The notes beneath the pieces are model-generated. The model was not told where the DNA came from, did no database searches, and worked only from the letters and a program-made list of their open reading frames with translations. DNA of 13,717 nucleotides. It comes from an uncultured Collinsella sp. (GTDB lineage Bacteria; Actinomycetota; Coriobacteriia; Coriobacteriales; Coriobacteriaceae). Numbering within the stretch: position 1 is the stretch's first letter; each line of letters begins with the position of its first letter. Below are positions 13,143 through 13,717 of the stretch, piece after piece. A program made the position numbers and the translations under genes. Where the stretch lies: the NCBI GenBank assembly GCA_902479075.1, contig CABSNK010000031.1, forward strand, positions 1 through 13,717. Direction: 5' to 3'.

Positions 13143-13613
13143 ATGGACGATCAGACCTCCGACAATTCGTTTGAGTCGCTGCAGAACGATAGTTCTGCCT
13201 ATTCACAGCCCATACGCTACCATCGTCCCCATATTTCCCAAGAGCCCATTAACGATGCAGAGCCTGAGTATGTAACTCGCAATCGATATCAAACCCTAGA
13301 AGAATCTCAATCAGCGCGCAGACACATGGGTGTCGCCTCGAGCGATCCGGTGTATCTAAAAGATGCCCCCTTATCCAAAAACAGCGCAAGCAGCCAGGAG
13401 CAGACACAAACACCCACAAAGCAACATCGCAGAGGGCCCCGTCCCAAGCAAACTCTAACGCATTCCGCCCGCTATCTCGAGACGCCTAAGCAGGGGAAAT
13501 CGATATTTACATCGTCAAACAGACGGCGCAGACAGCACCGTCTCCAAATTGCGCTCTTGATCATTGCCATCGTGGCAATCGCGCTGGTCATTCATTTTGT
13601 TTTCTTCAAATAG
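13143..13613 (+). CDS. Hypothetical protein with a C-terminal membrane anchor
   Basis: I do not recognise this 156-residue protein. Residues 1-125 are hydrophilic and look disordered, rich in Ser, Gln, Asn, Pro, Arg and His. An Arg cluster NRRRRQHR at 126-133 precedes one hydrophobic segment (about 134-154, LQIALLIIAIVAIALVI), and the chain ends HFVFFK. With no N-terminal signal, the positive cluster before the helix predicts an N-terminus-inside, tail-anchored topology with a cytoplasmic tail domain. The ATG at 13143 has TAAGGG about 5 nt upstream and a good promoter. A terminator follows at 13666-13693. Codon use is less GC-biased than in the flanking enzymes. It is divergent from hsp20 and apparently monocistronic. 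Existence as a gene is well supported by promoter, ribosome binding site and terminator; function is unknown. Confidence 0.75.
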   Translation: MDDQTSDNSFESLQNDSSAYSQPIRYHRPHISQEPINDAEPEYVTRNRYQTLEESQSARRHMGVASSDPVYLKDAPLSKNSASSQEQTQTPTKQHRRGPRPKQTLTHSARYLETPKQGKSIFTSSNRRRRQHRLQIALLIIAIVAIALVIHFVFFK

Positions 13614-13661
13614 AAAAGGCTATTAAGCCATAGAGGCGTTTAGCTCATATCGACCAAACGC

Positions 13662-13693
13662 AAAAAAGGGGGAGGCCGCGAGGCCTCCCCCTT
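13662..13693. terminator. Bidirectional terminator at the right edge
   Basis: A perfect 12-bp stem AAGGGGGAGGCC/GGCCTCCCCCTT closes a GCGA tetraloop. On the minus strand the stem runs straight into TTTTTTG, a better U-tract than the plus-strand tail CTACATT. It therefore ends the small membrane protein transcript and probably also a minus-strand gene entering from the right. Confidence 0.9.
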
Positions 13694-13717
13694 CTACATT
13701 CCCAATGGCGGCTCGGT
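13694..13717 (-). CDS. Possible C-terminal end of a gene beyond the window
   Basis: On the minus strand the last 24 bases can be read as TEPPLGM followed by TAG at 13694-13696, immediately before the terminator stem. The only support is position: a strong minus-strand terminator needs a gene upstream of it. The family cannot be recognised from seven residues, and the reading frame is a guess. Confidence 0.33.
   Translation of the reverse strand, partial: TEPPLGM

Overview
The window looks like chromosomal DNA from a high-GC actinobacterium, most likely a Coriobacteriia such as Collinsella. This is inferred from three things: GC-rich C/G-ending codons, an actinobacterial tilS-hpt-ftsH cluster, and protein sequences resembling that group from memory. 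No database search was possible. No phage genes, transposase genes, CRISPR arrays, tRNA or rRNA were seen.

Layout from left to right. Positions 1-133 hold the start of an EF-G-like GTPase gene on the minus strand. Positions 445-2896 hold a minus-strand operon for polar amino acid import: lipoprotein binding protein, permease, then ATPase, closed by a terminator. The permease and ATPase are separated by a spacer carrying four successive stem-loops. At 2897-3245 is a divergent intergenic region containing a 151-nt nested palindrome. At 3246-4694 is a 23S rRNA-type uracil-C5 methyltransferase gene on the plus strand. It converges, across a shared terminator, on a minus-strand PHP-domain phosphoesterase (4760-5581), which is preceded by a PLP aminotransferase (5747-6931).

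A second long perfect inverted repeat (6991-7052) sits between the aminotransferase and the terminator of ftsH. The minus-strand cluster tilS (9958-11496), hpt (9261-9809), ftsH (7121-9259) covers tRNA-Ile lysidinylation, purine salvage and membrane proteolysis. Divergent from tilS is a YycJ/WalJ-like metallo-beta-lactamase-fold hydrolase (11545-12354). It converges across a terminator on an Hsp20 small heat-shock gene (12433-12864). An AT-rich divergent region then leads to a small protein with a C-terminal membrane anchor (13143-13613). The last terminator suggests another minus-strand gene whose final codons may enter at the right edge.

The genes are mostly ordinary housekeeping and transport functions. 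The less ordinary content is between the genes: the 151-nt palindrome, the 20-bp perfect inverted repeat with a GGGGACAGACTT core, the four-hairpin spacer, a parS-like 16-mer matching at 14 positions, and a recurring TACAAT -10 box. I found no convincing new multi-gene system.
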